DNA of 64,000 bases from assembly GCA_037046735.1 (NCBI GenBank), contig JBAOHC010000027.1:186001-250000 (forward strand), in the 5' to 3' direction. The DNA is from JADKAV01 sp037046735 (GTDB lineage: Bacteria; Actinomycetota; Actinomycetes; S36-B12; UBA10799). Both the position numbers and the translations under genes were made by a program. The notes under the pieces are model-generated. The model worked only from the letters and a program-made list of their open reading frames with translations, ran no database searches and was not told the origin of the DNA. Shown here piece by piece: positions 1-8,743 of the stretch (the stretch's first letter is position 1; each line of letters begins with the position of its first letter).

Positions 1-2342
1 CGCTGTTGAGGTCCGGCAGGTACCGGCGTCGCCCCCACAGCGTCTGGGTGAACCCGTCCACGCGCGCGCGTTCCACCACCTCGTGCAGGTAATCCCGCAC
101 GCCGCCGAACCGCAGGAAGTAGTCATCCATCAGCCCGGCCGCCTCACCGGTAGGGATGCCCAGTTGCTGCGACAACCCATACGCACTCAGCCCATACGCG
201 AGGCCGTAGGACATCGCTTTGATCCGGCGGCGTTGCTCAGCGTCCACCGCATCCACCGGCACGCCGAAGACCTTCGAGGCGACCGTGTTGTGCAGGTCCT
301 CACCGGTGCGAAAAGCCTCGATCAGTCCGGCGTCCTGGCTCAGGTGCGCCATCAGCCGCATCTCGATCTGGCTGTAATCGGCGGTGAGTAGGCACTCGTA
401 GCCCCGGCCGACGACAAATGCTGCCCGGATCTCGCGACCTTCCGGAGTACGCACAGGGATGTTCTGCAGGTTCGGATCGGTGCTGGACAGCCGGCCGGTC
501 GCCGCGATCGTCTGGCTGTAGGTGGTGTGGATCCGCGAGTCGGCATCCGCCAGTGGAATGAGGCCGGCCACCGTCTGGCGCAGCTTGCTCTTGTCCCGCC
601 AGATCAGCAAGCACTCGAGCAGCGGGTCCTCGGTGCGGGCATACAGCGACGCCAGCGCCTCCGCATCGGTGGTGTAGCCGGTCTTGATCTTCTTGGTCTT
701 GGGCAGGCCGCGTTCGGCGAACAGGATCTCCTGCAGCTGTTTCGGGGACCCAAGGTTGAAGGTGCGGCCGGCAAGTTCGTGTGCCTGGTCCGTGACCTCG
801 GCGATCTGGCTGTCGAACGAGTCGCGCAGTGAGGTGAGCTGTCCCAGGTCCACGGCGATGCCGGCTGCCTCCATCTCCACCAGCACCCCGGCCAGAGGCA
901 ACTCCATCCCGCGGAACAGTTCCCGTCCCACCGGGCCGAGTTGCTCGCTGAGCTCCACGTGCAGATCCAGCGTCGCCGCCGCGCTGTCGGCCAGTTCCTG
1001 GGCGCTGTCGTCCTGCAAACCGTCCATCGTCAGCTGGTCGCTCGCACTGGGCTCGACGAGGTCCCGGTGCAGGAAGCGGGCCGTCAGGTCGGCCAGCGGG
1101 AAGGAACGCTGACCGGGCAGCAAGAGGTACGCCTCCAACGCCGTGTCACCCACGAGCCCAGCGATCTCCACCCCGGCGGCGTGAGCCGCGAGCAGGGGCC
1201 CTTTGGCGTCATGCAGGACCTTCTCGACATTCGGATCCGCCAGCCATTCGCCAACCTCTCCGATCCCGTCGAACACTGCGGCCGTCCGGTCCCCAGCCGC
1301 GATCGCGATCCGCTCGATCACCCCGGTGCCCGCCCCCCAGGTGCCCTGCACGTGGACCCCATACGGTCCCTGCGCGCGGTGCTGCGCGAGCCAGGCACGA
1401 CCATCCGGCGCCACCTCGACCGAGACGGCCGCCGCCCGCTGCTCCTGCACATCGTCGCCGAGATAGTCGAAGAGCCGCTCGCGCAGAATCCGGAACTGCA
1501 GGCTGTCGAACACCTCGTGCACCTTCTCGCGCGCGATGGGCCGACGCTGCAGATCGGTCACCTGCAGGTCCAGTGGCACGTCAGTGACCAAGGCGGTGAG
1601 CTGCCGATTCGTGAGGACCTGGCCGAGGTGATCGCGAAGCGCCACGCCTGCCTTGCCCGGCACCTCGTCGGCGTGCTCCACCAGGTCCTGCAGCGAACCG
1701 AACTGGTTGATCCACTTGGTTGCGGTCTTCTCCCCCACCCCAGGGATGCTCGGCAAGTTGTCCGAGGGGTCTCCGCGCAGCGCCGCGAAATCCGGGTACT
1801 GGCTAGGGCTGAGCCCGTAGCGCTCCGCAACGGCCTGCGGGGTCATCCGGGACAGATCAGACACCCCGCGTTTCGGGTACAGCACGGTGCAGGAGTCGTC
1901 CACGAGTTGGAAGGCGTCCCGGTCGCCGGTCAGGATCCGGATGTCCATCCCCAACGCCCGGCCCTGGGTGGTGAGGGTTGCGATGACGTCGTCCGCCTCG
2001 TACCCGTCCACCGCCACGTATGGGACATCCATCGCCGTCGAGCACCGTTTTGATCAGGTCCACCTGACCAGCGAACTCGCTGGGCGACTTCGAGCGGTTG
2101 GCCTTGTACTCGGGGAACGTCTCACTGCGAAACGTCTGGCGCGACACGTCGAACGCCACCGCCAGGTGGGTGGGCCGCTCATCGCGCAACGCGTTGATCA
2201 GCATGGACGTGAACCCGAAGACCGCGTTGGTCGGCTGGCCCGTCGTCGTGCTGAAGTTCTCCACCGGCAGGGCATAGAAGGCGCGGTAGGCCAACGAGTG
2301 GCCGTCGAGCAGGAGCAGTCGGGGTGCAGCGCTGTCGTTCAT
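1..2342 (-). CDS. polA: DNA polymerase I (3' end outside window; one frameshift)
   Basis: Replication and repair polymerase that processes Okazaki fragments and fills gaps. About 780 residues are visible. The N-terminal 5'-3' exonuclease begins with LLLDGHSLAYRAFYALP, followed by the H3TH region (GDPSDNLPSIPGVGEKTA), and later the Klenow-type polymerase motifs TADYSQIEMRLMAHLS and the finger motif RRRIKAMSYGLAYGLSAYG. The frame runs off the left edge at WGRRRYLPDLNS, so the C-terminus is missing. The reading frame breaks near 2035-2036 (about codon 102): removing one C from the CC restores LDAMDVPYVAVDGYEADDV, a conserved stretch. I read this as a sequence error rather than a pseudogene. The ATG at 2342 follows a TAGACT box by 7 nt, so the transcript is probably leaderless. 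It is divergent from the thioesterase gene. Confidence 0.95.
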
Positions 2343-2349
2343 CGCGTCG

Positions 2350-2355
2350 AGTCTA
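2350..2355 (-). promoter_or_regulatory. -10 box of polA, leaderless
   Basis: TAGACT on the minus strand, 7 nt upstream of the polA ATG. This is the TANNNT spacing expected for a transcript that starts at the A of the start codon. No Shine-Dalgarno sequence is visible. Confidence 0.55.
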
Positions 2356-2537
2356 TGTCGTGGGTCCGACAGCCCCGGGCGGTGCGGCGAGGCAGCCACC
2401 TGCGGGCCAGCAGGCGTAGAACGAACCACCACGGCTCTTCGCCCGATCGGTTAGTGCGTTCCTATCACCACCCGTCATCTCCTCCGAGCGCGCTGGCAGG
2501 ACCTGCCCTGCCCATCGGGGGCCGATCGGGACGGGTC

Positions 2538-2543
2538 TAGCCT
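2538..2543 (+). promoter_or_regulatory. -10 box of thioesterase gene, leaderless
   Basis: TAGCCT with 6 nt to the GTG at 2550. No purine-rich ribosome binding site lies in between, so initiation on a leaderless mRNA is likely. Confidence 0.5.
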
Positions 2544-2549
2544 GGCCAG

Positions 2550-2954
2550 GTGAGCAGTGAATGGCCCGCAGGGTTCGAGAATTTTGGTGTCGGTGAATTG
2601 GCCGAGACGATGGGGATCGAGGTCAGCCTGCACGACGGCGTCGTCAGTGCCCGGATGCCAGTGGCGGGGAACACCCAGCCGTACGGTCTACTGCACGGCG
2701 GGGCGACCGCCGTGCTCGTGGAGTCGGTCGGGTCGATCGCGTCAGCGGTCGCCGCACCGAACACCCTGCCCGTCGGGATCGAAGTCAGCGTCTCCCATCA
2801 TCGGTCAGCGCGCGCCGGCTACGTGAGCGCACACGCCGAACCGGTGCACATCGGCACCACGCTGGCCTCGTGGCTGATTCCGGTGACCGACGACGAGGGC
2901 CGACGGATCGCCACCGGTCGGCTCACCTGTTTGCTACGCGACGCATCCCGCTGA
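2550..2954 (+). CDS. PaaI-type hotdog-fold thioesterase
   Basis: 134-residue single-domain acyl-CoA thioesterase-like protein. The hotdog signature NTQPYGLLHGGATAVLVES is at about residues 41-59, with the HGG turn at 49-51 and the likely catalytic acid E58. The C-terminal strand pattern (GYVSAHAEPVHIGTTLASW) fits the PaaI/DUF4442 group, which hydrolyses small or aromatic acyl-CoA esters in the cytoplasm. The substrate cannot be told from sequence. GTG start at 2550 directly after a -10-like box. The 3' end overlaps the convergent GNAT gene by 32 bp. Confidence 0.85.
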   Translation: MSSEWPAGFENFGVGELAETMGIEVSLHDGVVSARMPVAGNTQPYGLLHGGATAVLVESVGSIASAVAAPNTLPVGIEVSVSHHRSARAGYVSAHAEPVHIGTTLASWLIPVTDDEGRRIATGRLTCLLRDASR

Positions 2955-3486
2955 CCGTCGCCAGGCGGCGTCCGAGACTCCCGCGCATGGCCGGTTCGCT
3001 GACCCTGGCTCGGCGCCGGATGGCAGCCGTCGAGGCGACCCGTCGTTGCAGGTACGGTCCGAAGCCCCAGCGTGCGTACCAGCGCTGGACGTCGCGCGAC
3101 GTCGGGGGCACGTCCACCACCACCTGATCGGAGCCGAGCAGATCGGCCCACCCGACCACCTCGACCAGCAAGGCCGTTCCGATGCCCTGATTGCGGCGGT
3201 CATCGGCGACGTGCAGCATGTGAATATGCACCCCTGGTGCATCCATCATGGGACCGCCGTCGGTCAGCGAGACCGTCGCCAGGCCCACCGGCTCATCGTC
3301 TGCCCACGCCGCGATGAAACGGAAGCCCCCTTGATTGGCCGCCTCCACCCGTCTGCGCATCCGGTCCAGGGAGAGTCCCAGCGGCATTCCCGAGCGACGC
3401 CGGCCGCCCGCACGCCAGGCCTGCTCCCACAGGGGTGCCACCTGCTCGATGTGGTCCAACTCCACATCGCGGACATCGATGTCCAT
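2923..3486 (-). CDS. GNAT family N-acetyltransferase
   Basis: 187-residue cytoplasmic acetyltransferase. The acetyl-CoA binding motif A is RNQGIGTALLVEVVGWA (about residues 98-114), preceded by a beta strand HIHMLHVADD and followed by VVDVPPTSRDVQRWYARWGF, where W/Y residues mark motif B. ATG at 3486 has a clear AGGAGG 5 nt upstream. After the GNAT core there is an extra basic tail of about 35 residues (RRRARVSEPAMRG...), part of which is encoded across the end of the convergent thioesterase gene. The acceptor substrate is unknown. Confidence 0.85.
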   Translation of the reverse strand: MDIDVRDVELDHIEQVAPLWEQAWRAGGRRRSGMPLGLSLDRMRRRVEAANQGGFRFIAAWADDEPVGLATVSLTDGGPMMDAPGVHIHMLHVADDRRNQGIGTALLVEVVGWADLLGSDQVVVDVPPTSRDVQRWYARWGFGPYLQRRVASTAAIRRRARVSEPAMRGSLGRRLATVSGMRRVANR

Positions 3487-3666
3487 AACACCTCCTGTTC
3501 GCTACCAAGCGTAGCGACATGCCGGTGATCCTTTTCGCGGGAGCGGTGACGCTATCTGCGACACGCCCCTCTAGGCTGTAGCGTGCTTCGTGGTTGTCCG
3601 GTTGACTGACCCATCATCACGGTGTTGATCGCCGGGACCGGTGGACGTAACGGAAGAGGTGTGCGC

Positions 3667-4926
3667 GTGCGACGACTGCTGCTGATGATCAGCGCGGTCG
3701 CCCTTGCCTTCATGGCTGTGCTCGGTGGCACGTCGGCGGCGTTCGCTGCTGGCGAGACCATCGGAGGGGTGATCAAATCAGGTGCGGACGGCGTTGCGGG
3801 TGTGACGCTGAACGTCTCCGACGAAGAGGGCTTCACCGAGGACGTCATCACCGACGACGCCGGTAGGTGGAAGGTCGAGGTGCCGGGTGACGGGCAGTAC
3901 CTGGTGACCCTGCAGACCGAGACCCTGCCACCCGGAGTGAGTCTGACGAACCCGGACCGCACCAGCGCCACGGTCGTGGTGGGCAAGGGGCAGTCGAAGT
4001 CGGTCCTGTTCCCCACCGGTGAGGTGCGGGTCAGCAGCGAATCGACCCTCGACCGAGCGTTGCAGTTGTTGGTCGACGGGATCGTCTTCGGCCTCACCAT
4101 CGCCCTGGCTGCTGTGGGACTGAGTCTTATCTTCGGCACGACCGGCCTGACCAACTTCTCCCATGGCGAACTCGTCACGTTCGGGGCACTGATGGCCTAT
4201 TTCTTCAATAACCTGCTGGGACTGCCCTTCCTGGTGGCCGCGGCGGGCGCGATGCTGGCCGGCGGCCTCTTCGGATACCTGCAGGACCGCTTCTTCTGGA
4301 GGTGGTTGCGCAAACGGGGCACGGGGCTGATCGCGATGTTGGTGGTCTCCATCGGTTTGGGCATCCTGCTTCGCTACATGTACCTCTTCTTCTTCGGAGG
4401 CACCACTAAGCAGTACGCCGAGTTCAGCGGGCAGGCGGGTCTGACGCTTGGACCGGTCGACGTCACACCCAAGGCCCTGATCGCGGGCGGGGTGGCCATC
4501 GTGTTCCTGGTCGCCACCGTGTTGTGGCTGCGCCTGACCCGTATGGGTAAGGCATCCCGGGCTATCGCGGACAACCCCGCACTGGCCAGCGCCTCCGGCA
4601 TCGACGTCAACCGGGTGGTTTCCATCATCTGGATGGCAGGTGCCGCGCTGGCAGCGCTGTCGGGGATCATCTACAGCCTGTCCAACGGCATCTCCTGGCA
4701 GCAGGGCTTTCAGTTGCTGCTACTCATCTTCGCCGGTGTCACCCTGGGTGGCCTTGGAACGGCGGTCGGCGCCATCGTCGGCTCCATCATCGTCGGGACC
4801 ATGATCCAGGTCTCCACATTGTTCATCCCGTCGGAGTTGAAGAATGTCGGCGCCCTAGCGGTGCTGATCATCATCCTCATGATCCGACCACAGGGAATCC
4901 TCGGACGTTCGGAGAGGGTCGGCTGA
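3667..4926 (+). CDS. livH: Branched-chain amino acid ABC transporter permease LivH with N-terminal secreted domain
   Basis: Membrane permease of a HAAT-type (Liv) importer. The C-terminal ~290 residues are a normal LivH: several hydrophobic segments and the motifs GLTIALAAVGLSLIFGTTGL, NFSHGE and the terminal IRPQGILG. Unusually, the gene begins with a signal peptide (RRLLLMISAVALAFMAV, cleavage near SAAFA-AGE) followed by ~100 residues resembling a carboxypeptidase-regulatory (transthyretin-like) beta domain (GVIKSGADGVAGVTLNVSDE ... TDDAGRWKVEVPGDGQYLV). So the N-terminus is probably extracytoplasmic. GTG at 3667 is chosen because GGAAGAGG ends 7 nt upstream; in-frame GTGs at 3661 and 3622 are alternatives. 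First gene of livHMGF. Confidence 0.88.
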   Translation: MRRLLLMISAVALAFMAVLGGTSAAFAAGETIGGVIKSGADGVAGVTLNVSDEEGFTEDVITDDAGRWKVEVPGDGQYLVTLQTETLPPGVSLTNPDRTSATVVVGKGQSKSVLFPTGEVRVSSESTLDRALQLLVDGIVFGLTIALAAVGLSLIFGTTGLTNFSHGELVTFGALMAYFFNNLLGLPFLVAAAGAMLAGGLFGYLQDRFFWRWLRKRGTGLIAMLVVSIGLGILLRYMYLFFFGGTTKQYAEFSGQAGLTLGPVDVTPKALIAGGVAIVFLVATVLWLRLTRMGKASRAIADNPALASASGIDVNRVVSIIWMAGAALAALSGIIYSLSNGISWQQGFQLLLLIFAGVTLGGLGTAVGAIVGSIIVGTMIQVSTLFIPSELKNVGALAVLIIILMIRPQGILGRSERVG

Positions 4927-4929
4927 GCC

Positions 4930-5913
4930 ATGGATTGGTCAAACGTCTTAAGTCAGGCCTTCACACAGGGCATCGGTGTACAAGCAGTTATCTTCGCCAT
5001 CGCGGCGATCGGCCTGAACGTACAGTTCGGCTACACCGGCCTGCTGAACTTCGGCCAGGCCGCGTTCCTCGCTGTGGCCGCCTACGGCCTCGGCGTCAGC
5101 ATCGCGTTCGCGGGGCTGAGTATCTGGGTCGGTCTCCTCGTCGGTATCGCGGCAGCGGTTCTGCTGGCTCTGCTGCTCGGCATCCCCACGCTGCGCCTGC
5201 GGGCTGACTACCTGGCGATCGTGACGATCGCAGCAGCCGAGATCCTACGGCTGGTATTCCGCTCGGTGACCTTCAATCCGGTCTTCGGGGGTTCCGACGG
5301 CATCAACCGGTTTGCAGACGACTTCTACGCGCTGAACCCGTTCAACGCTGGTGTCAAGATCGGTCCGATGGACTTCAGCGCCAACGATATGTGGATCGTG
5401 GTGGTCGGCTGGGTTCTGGTCGCCATTCTGTCCCTGCTTGTCTTCCTCATGATGCGTTCGCCGTGGGGCCGAGTGATCAAGGCCATCCGGGAGGACGAGG
5501 ATGCGGTTAGGTCACTGGGCAAGAGTGTGTACGCCTACAAGATGCAGGCACTGATCATCGGTGGTGTGATGGGCTGCTTCGGCGGCTTCGTTGCTGCCAT
5601 CGCACTTCAGTCGATCCAGCCCGACTACTACGGCACCGAACTCACGTTCTACGCCTACGCCGTGCTGATCCTCGGTGGTGCCGCCCGGGTCCTGGGGCCG
5701 ATCGTCGGTTCGGTCGTGTTCTGGTTCATGCTGGTGTTCATCGACTCGGCGCTGTCCAACGCGGTGTCCAGCGGAGCCATCACATTCATCCAGAGCACTC
5801 AGGTGGGCCAGATCCGTTACTGGATCCTCGGCCTGGCGTTAATGCTCTTGATGATTTACCGTCCACAGGGGATCCTGGGCGACAAGAAGGAGTTGAGCCT
5901 CGATGCCCGATGA
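4930..5913 (+). CDS. livM: Branched-chain amino acid ABC transporter permease LivM
   Basis: 327-residue second permease of the Liv importer. It has about eight to ten hydrophobic segments, the LivM N-terminal pattern (AIAAIGLNVQFGYTGLLNFGQA, shown in part), the cytoplasmic coupling region RSPWGRVIKAIREDEDAVRSLG at about residues 176-197, and the family C-terminal signature YRPQGILG. It starts 4 nt after livH stops and overlaps livG by 11 nt, so the four liv genes form one transcript. It should pair with LivH to form the transmembrane channel. Confidence 0.92.
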   Translation: MDWSNVLSQAFTQGIGVQAVIFAIAAIGLNVQFGYTGLLNFGQAAFLAVAAYGLGVSIAFAGLSIWVGLLVGIAAAVLLALLLGIPTLRLRADYLAIVTIAAAEILRLVFRSVTFNPVFGGSDGINRFADDFYALNPFNAGVKIGPMDFSANDMWIVVVGWVLVAILSLLVFLMMRSPWGRVIKAIREDEDAVRSLGKSVYAYKMQALIIGGVMGCFGGFVAAIALQSIQPDYYGTELTFYAYAVLILGGAARVLGPIVGSVVFWFMLVFIDSALSNAVSSGAITFIQSTQVGQIRYWILGLALMLLMIYRPQGILGDKKELSLDAR

Positions 5914-6787
5914 CCTCAGACATTTGGTGGACGCCCTGCAGACCGTGCCGCAGGAGGCCGGAGTACCCAAACCCGACCCCATCCTGGTGGTCGACGGTGT
6001 GCGCCGGCACTTCGGTGGCCTAACGGCCGTCGACGTCGATCACGTAGAGATTCAGCGGGGGACGATCACCGCGTTGATCGGACCGAACGGTGCGGGCAAG
6101 ACGACCTTCTTCAACCTGCTCACCGGCTTCGACAAGCCCAATGAGGGGCAGTGGACCTTCGAGGGCAGGCAGTTGGCGGGGGTGCGTCCCCACAAAGTCG
6201 CGCAGTACGGCATGGTGCGGACCTTCCAGCTCACCAAGGCGCTGAGCAGGCTCACCGTGATGGAGAACATGCGGTTGGGCGCTCAGGACCAGCGCGGCGA
6301 GAAGTTGTTCGCCTCGATCTTCCCCTTCCTGTGGAGTAAACAGGAGGACGAGATCAGCGAGCGTGCGCTGAGCCTGCTGGCCAGCTTCAACCTCGACCAG
6401 AAGCGCGACGATATGGCTGGCTCGTTGTCGGGTGGCCAACGCAAACTGCTCGAGATGGCACGGGCGCTGATGGTCGAGCCGGAGATGGTCATGCTCGACG
6501 AGCCGATGGCGGGGGTGAATCCCGCCCTGACCCAAAGCCTGCTGGACCACATCCGGCAGGTTCGCGACCGGGGCACGACCGTACTTTTCGTCGAGCACGA
6601 CATGGACATGGTGCGTGACATCAGCGACTGGGTGGTGGTGATGAGCCAGGGCCGGGTGATCGCCGAGGGTCCTCCGCACGACGTCATGAGCAACGAGGCG
6701 GTCATTGACGCCTACCTCGGAGTGCACCATGACCGGCCACTGACCGACACCGGCGAAGCGTTGACCGCCCACCCCGAGGAGGCATAG
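5903..6787 (+). CDS. livG: Branched-chain amino acid ABC transporter ATP-binding protein LivG
   Basis: 294-residue ATPase of the Liv importer. Walker A is GPNGAGKTTFF, the ABC signature is LSGGQRKLLEMARAL, Walker B with catalytic Glu is VMLDEPMAGV, and the switch His is in FVEHDMD. About 30 extra N-terminal residues precede the first strand and a short acidic tail follows. ATG at 5903 lies inside the end of livM, with AAGGAG about 11 nt upstream. It stops directly before livF. Confidence 0.93.
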   Translation: MPDDLRHLVDALQTVPQEAGVPKPDPILVVDGVRRHFGGLTAVDVDHVEIQRGTITALIGPNGAGKTTFFNLLTGFDKPNEGQWTFEGRQLAGVRPHKVAQYGMVRTFQLTKALSRLTVMENMRLGAQDQRGEKLFASIFPFLWSKQEDEISERALSLLASFNLDQKRDDMAGSLSGGQRKLLEMARALMVEPEMVMLDEPMAGVNPALTQSLLDHIRQVRDRGTTVLFVEHDMDMVRDISDWVVVMSQGRVIAEGPPHDVMSNEAVIDAYLGVHHDRPLTDTGEALTAHPEEA

Positions 6788-7558
6788 ATGGCCGTCACCA
6801 CGATCGAAGGCCGGGACGAGCATCTGGCGGCGGCGGAGGGCGCCCTGGTGCGGATCGACGACGTGATTGCCGGTTACTTCCCGGGCGTGAACATCCTCAA
6901 CGGCTGTGATTTCTACGCCCACTCCGGGGAACTCGTAGGCATCATCGGGCCCAATGGCGCCGGCAAGTCGACTTTGCTGAAGTCTCTGTTCGGCCTGGTG
7001 AAGGTGCGCAGCGGCAAGGTGACGTTCGACGCCAAGGACATCACCAACAAGCGCGCCGACAAACTCGTCGCTCTGGGCATGGGTTTCGTGCCCCAGAACA
7101 ACAACGTCTTCCCCTCGCTGACCATCGAGGAGAACTTGCAGATGGGGGCCTTCCAGGAGCCGAAGGCCTTCCACCATCGGTTTGACGAGGTGGCAGAGCT
7201 GTTTCCGGCCCTCGGGGAGCGGCGTAAGCAGCGCGCGGGCTCCTTGTCCGGCGGTGAGCGGCAGATGGTCGCGATGGCCCGGGCGCTGATGATGGAGCCG
7301 AAGGTGTTGCTGCTCGATGAGCCGTCTGCGGGCCTGTCGCCGGCGCTCACCGACGAGGCGTTCGTTCGCGTCAAGGCCATCAACAAGACCGGGGTGACCG
7401 TGATCATGGTCGAGCAGAACGCCCGGCGCTGTCTGCAGATCTGTGACCGCGGATATGTGCTGGACCAGGGTCGCAACGCCTACACCGGCACCGGGCGGCA
7501 GTTGGCCAACGACCCGAAGGTGGTCGAGTTGTACCTGGGGACACTGGCGAAGGCATAG
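6788..7558 (+). CDS. livF: Branched-chain amino acid ABC transporter ATP-binding protein LivF
   Basis: 256-residue second ATPase of the importer. Walker A is GPNGAGKSTLL, the LivF-type Q-loop is FVPQNNNVFPSLTIEENL, the signature is LSGGERQMVAMARAL and Walker B is VLLLDEPSAGLSP. The ATG at 6788 abuts the livG stop and has GAGGAGG just upstream. Last gene of livHMGF. It is followed by a 67-nt palindrome that could act as terminator. Confidence 0.93.
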   Translation: MAVTTIEGRDEHLAAAEGALVRIDDVIAGYFPGVNILNGCDFYAHSGELVGIIGPNGAGKSTLLKSLFGLVKVRSGKVTFDAKDITNKRADKLVALGMGFVPQNNNVFPSLTIEENLQMGAFQEPKAFHHRFDEVAELFPALGERRKQRAGSLSGGERQMVAMARALMMEPKVLLLDEPSAGLSPALTDEAFVRVKAINKTGVTVIMVEQNARRCLQICDRGYVLDQGRNAYTGTGRQLANDPKVVELYLGTLAKA

Positions 7559-7564
7559 GGGTCC

Positions 7565-7631
7565 GTTTACGACAGTTGGTTCACTTCCCGCTATGAGCCT
7601 CATAGCGGGAAGTGAACCAAAGTGCGTCAAC
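7565..7631. repeat. 67-nt palindrome P1 flanking the AbiEi/DUF559-like gene
   Basis: The inner arms 7576-7597 and 7599-7620 are a perfect 22-bp inverted repeat around one base. The outer 11 nt on each side are a degenerate continuation. The left 33 nt match the left 33 nt of palindrome P2 (8624-8690) with two differences, in the same orientation. P1 lies between the convergent livF and DUF559-like genes and contains the stop codon of the latter (7627-7629). It may act as a bidirectional terminator, but no U-rich tail follows on either strand. Confidence 0.8.
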
Positions 7632-8553
7632 TCGCCAACTTGCGTGCACGCTCCATCCCCCGCTGAATTCGTGCGATGACCAGCGGAGGCCTGTCAAGCA
7701 AGTCCCAGTAGAGGTTCACCAAGATGCGGCCGTGATCCTCAACGAGTTCCTTGCGCCGCTTCTCCTGCCAATGCTTGCTGGCTGGGTCGTCCTGCGGGTC
7801 GCGGAAGTCGATGTACTTGCCTTCACCGTCGAACTCGATACCGAGGGGATAGTTGTCAACGCCCAGGTCGACGCGTGCCAGCACGTTGCCCCGCTCGTCA
7901 CACACCAGAAGTTGCGGGGTCACTGCGATCCCAGCATCCACGCAGATCAACCTGCTACGCGTCTCCCCCACGCTCTCCGCACGGCCGTCGGCCAGACTCA
8001 CCACCGTCCGCGCCTTGCTGGTATTCCACGCCCCTGCGCACGTGCCAAGCGCCGCATGCAGCAGGGCCAGAGTTGTGAGCTGTCTCTGCAAGGCGGCATC
8101 GGCAAGTACAACCGCGGTGTCGCGCGGTTCCGTCCGCGCACAATCGACCAGGGTCGATGCGAGGTCGGTCACCGGCAGGCCGTCCAACTGGACAACATCA
8201 GCGATGAGCTGGTGAACGTGCACGCGGCCCCTGGGACCAAGCCGAGATGGGTCGGGATAGCTCAGATGGACCCGCGACAGGTCCGGACGGAAGGTGGGAA
8301 GTCCCCAAAGGATTGCGGCGGAGATGTGGCTGGCACATGAACCGGGATTGAGATGCAATGACGCGATGGTTCGCAAGCGATGGACCTCGACCGCCCTCGC
8401 GGGTTTGGACAGGCAATAGACACCCCGCCCTAAGCAGTGCAAACGAGCGAGTACTTGCCTGCGCCCATTCTTGTCCAAACCCATTCGATTGAGATCCTGG
8501 GTCAAGATGACCCCGCGTCGGCTGTCGGCCAACGCCTGCAGTTCGTTCTCCAT
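7627..8553 (-). CDS. AbiEi-like wHTH protein with C-terminal DUF559/Vsr-like nuclease core
   Basis: 308-residue protein of a family common in actinobacteria. The N-terminus (residues ~1-70; GVILTQDLNRMGLDKNGRRQ, then LGRGVYCLSKP) resembles the winged-helix domain of AbiEi type IV antitoxins. The C-terminal third has a restriction-like pattern: ESVGETRSR, then LARVDLGVDNYPLGIEFDGE with Asp and E-x-D residues plus a following Lys, and KRRKELVEDHGRILV, as in DUF559/Vsr nucleases. No partner toxin gene is adjacent. The gene sits alone between palindromes P1 and P2 and separates livHMGF from livJ, which suggests an inserted cassette. ATG at 8553. Function is not established: it could be a regulator, a nuclease or a selfish element. 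Confidence 0.75.
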   Translation of the reverse strand: MENELQALADSRRGVILTQDLNRMGLDKNGRRQVLARLHCLGRGVYCLSKPARAVEVHRLRTIASLHLNPGSCASHISAAILWGLPTFRPDLSRVHLSYPDPSRLGPRGRVHVHQLIADVVQLDGLPVTDLASTLVDCARTEPRDTAVVLADAALQRQLTTLALLHAALGTCAGAWNTSKARTVVSLADGRAESVGETRSRLICVDAGIAVTPQLLVCDERGNVLARVDLGVDNYPLGIEFDGEGKYIDFRDPQDDPASKHWQEKRRKELVEDHGRILVNLYWDLLDRPPLVIARIQRGMERARKLAS

Positions 8554-8623
8554 ACGTCAACCCTGGCGGGCATTGAGCAGCTACCGCCGCGTCTTCCACA
8601 ACTCCACAGCGGTCACTGAGAAC

Positions 8624-8690
8624 GTCTACGACAGTTGGTTCACTTCCCGCTATGTGGCTCATGGCGGGAACTGAACGAACTGTCGTAAAC
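8624..8690. repeat. 67-nt palindrome P2 flanking the AbiEi/DUF559-like gene
   Basis: Imperfect inverted repeat of the same total length as P1. The inner 22-nt arms have 4 mismatches and the outer 11-nt arms only 1. The left half is nearly identical to P1 and in direct orientation, so the gene between them is bounded by direct copies spaced 1059 bp apart. It lies between the livJ terminator and the start of the DUF559-like gene. Confidence 0.8.
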
Positions 8691-8699
8691 ACAAACGAA

Positions 8700-8732
8700 C
8701 GGTGCCCGCCCCCACAGAGGGGACGGGCACCG
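8700..8732 (-). terminator. Hairpin terminator downstream of livJ
   Basis: GC-rich stem: GGTGCCCG followed by a C run, loop ACAGA, then GGGG and CGGGCACC, with one internal mismatch. On the minus strand it is followed by a short T-rich stretch (TTCGTTTGT). It begins 12 nt after the livJ stop codon. Confidence 0.65.
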
Positions 8733-8743
8733 CACGAATCGGA

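Noticed and set aside
1..2342. polA as a true pseudogene
   Set aside because: A single base change restores a perfectly conserved frame, and polA is essential or nearly so. The same error type recurs in four other genes.
7565..7631. P1 as nothing more than a Rho-independent terminator
   Set aside because: It may terminate, but there is no T tract on either strand, and a second copy of equal length in the same orientation flanks the same gene, which a plain terminator does not explain.
7627..8553. Complete AbiE toxin-antitoxin system
   Set aside because: Only the AbiEi-like partner is present; no AbiEii nucleotidyltransferase gene lies next to it, and the C-terminus looks nuclease-like.
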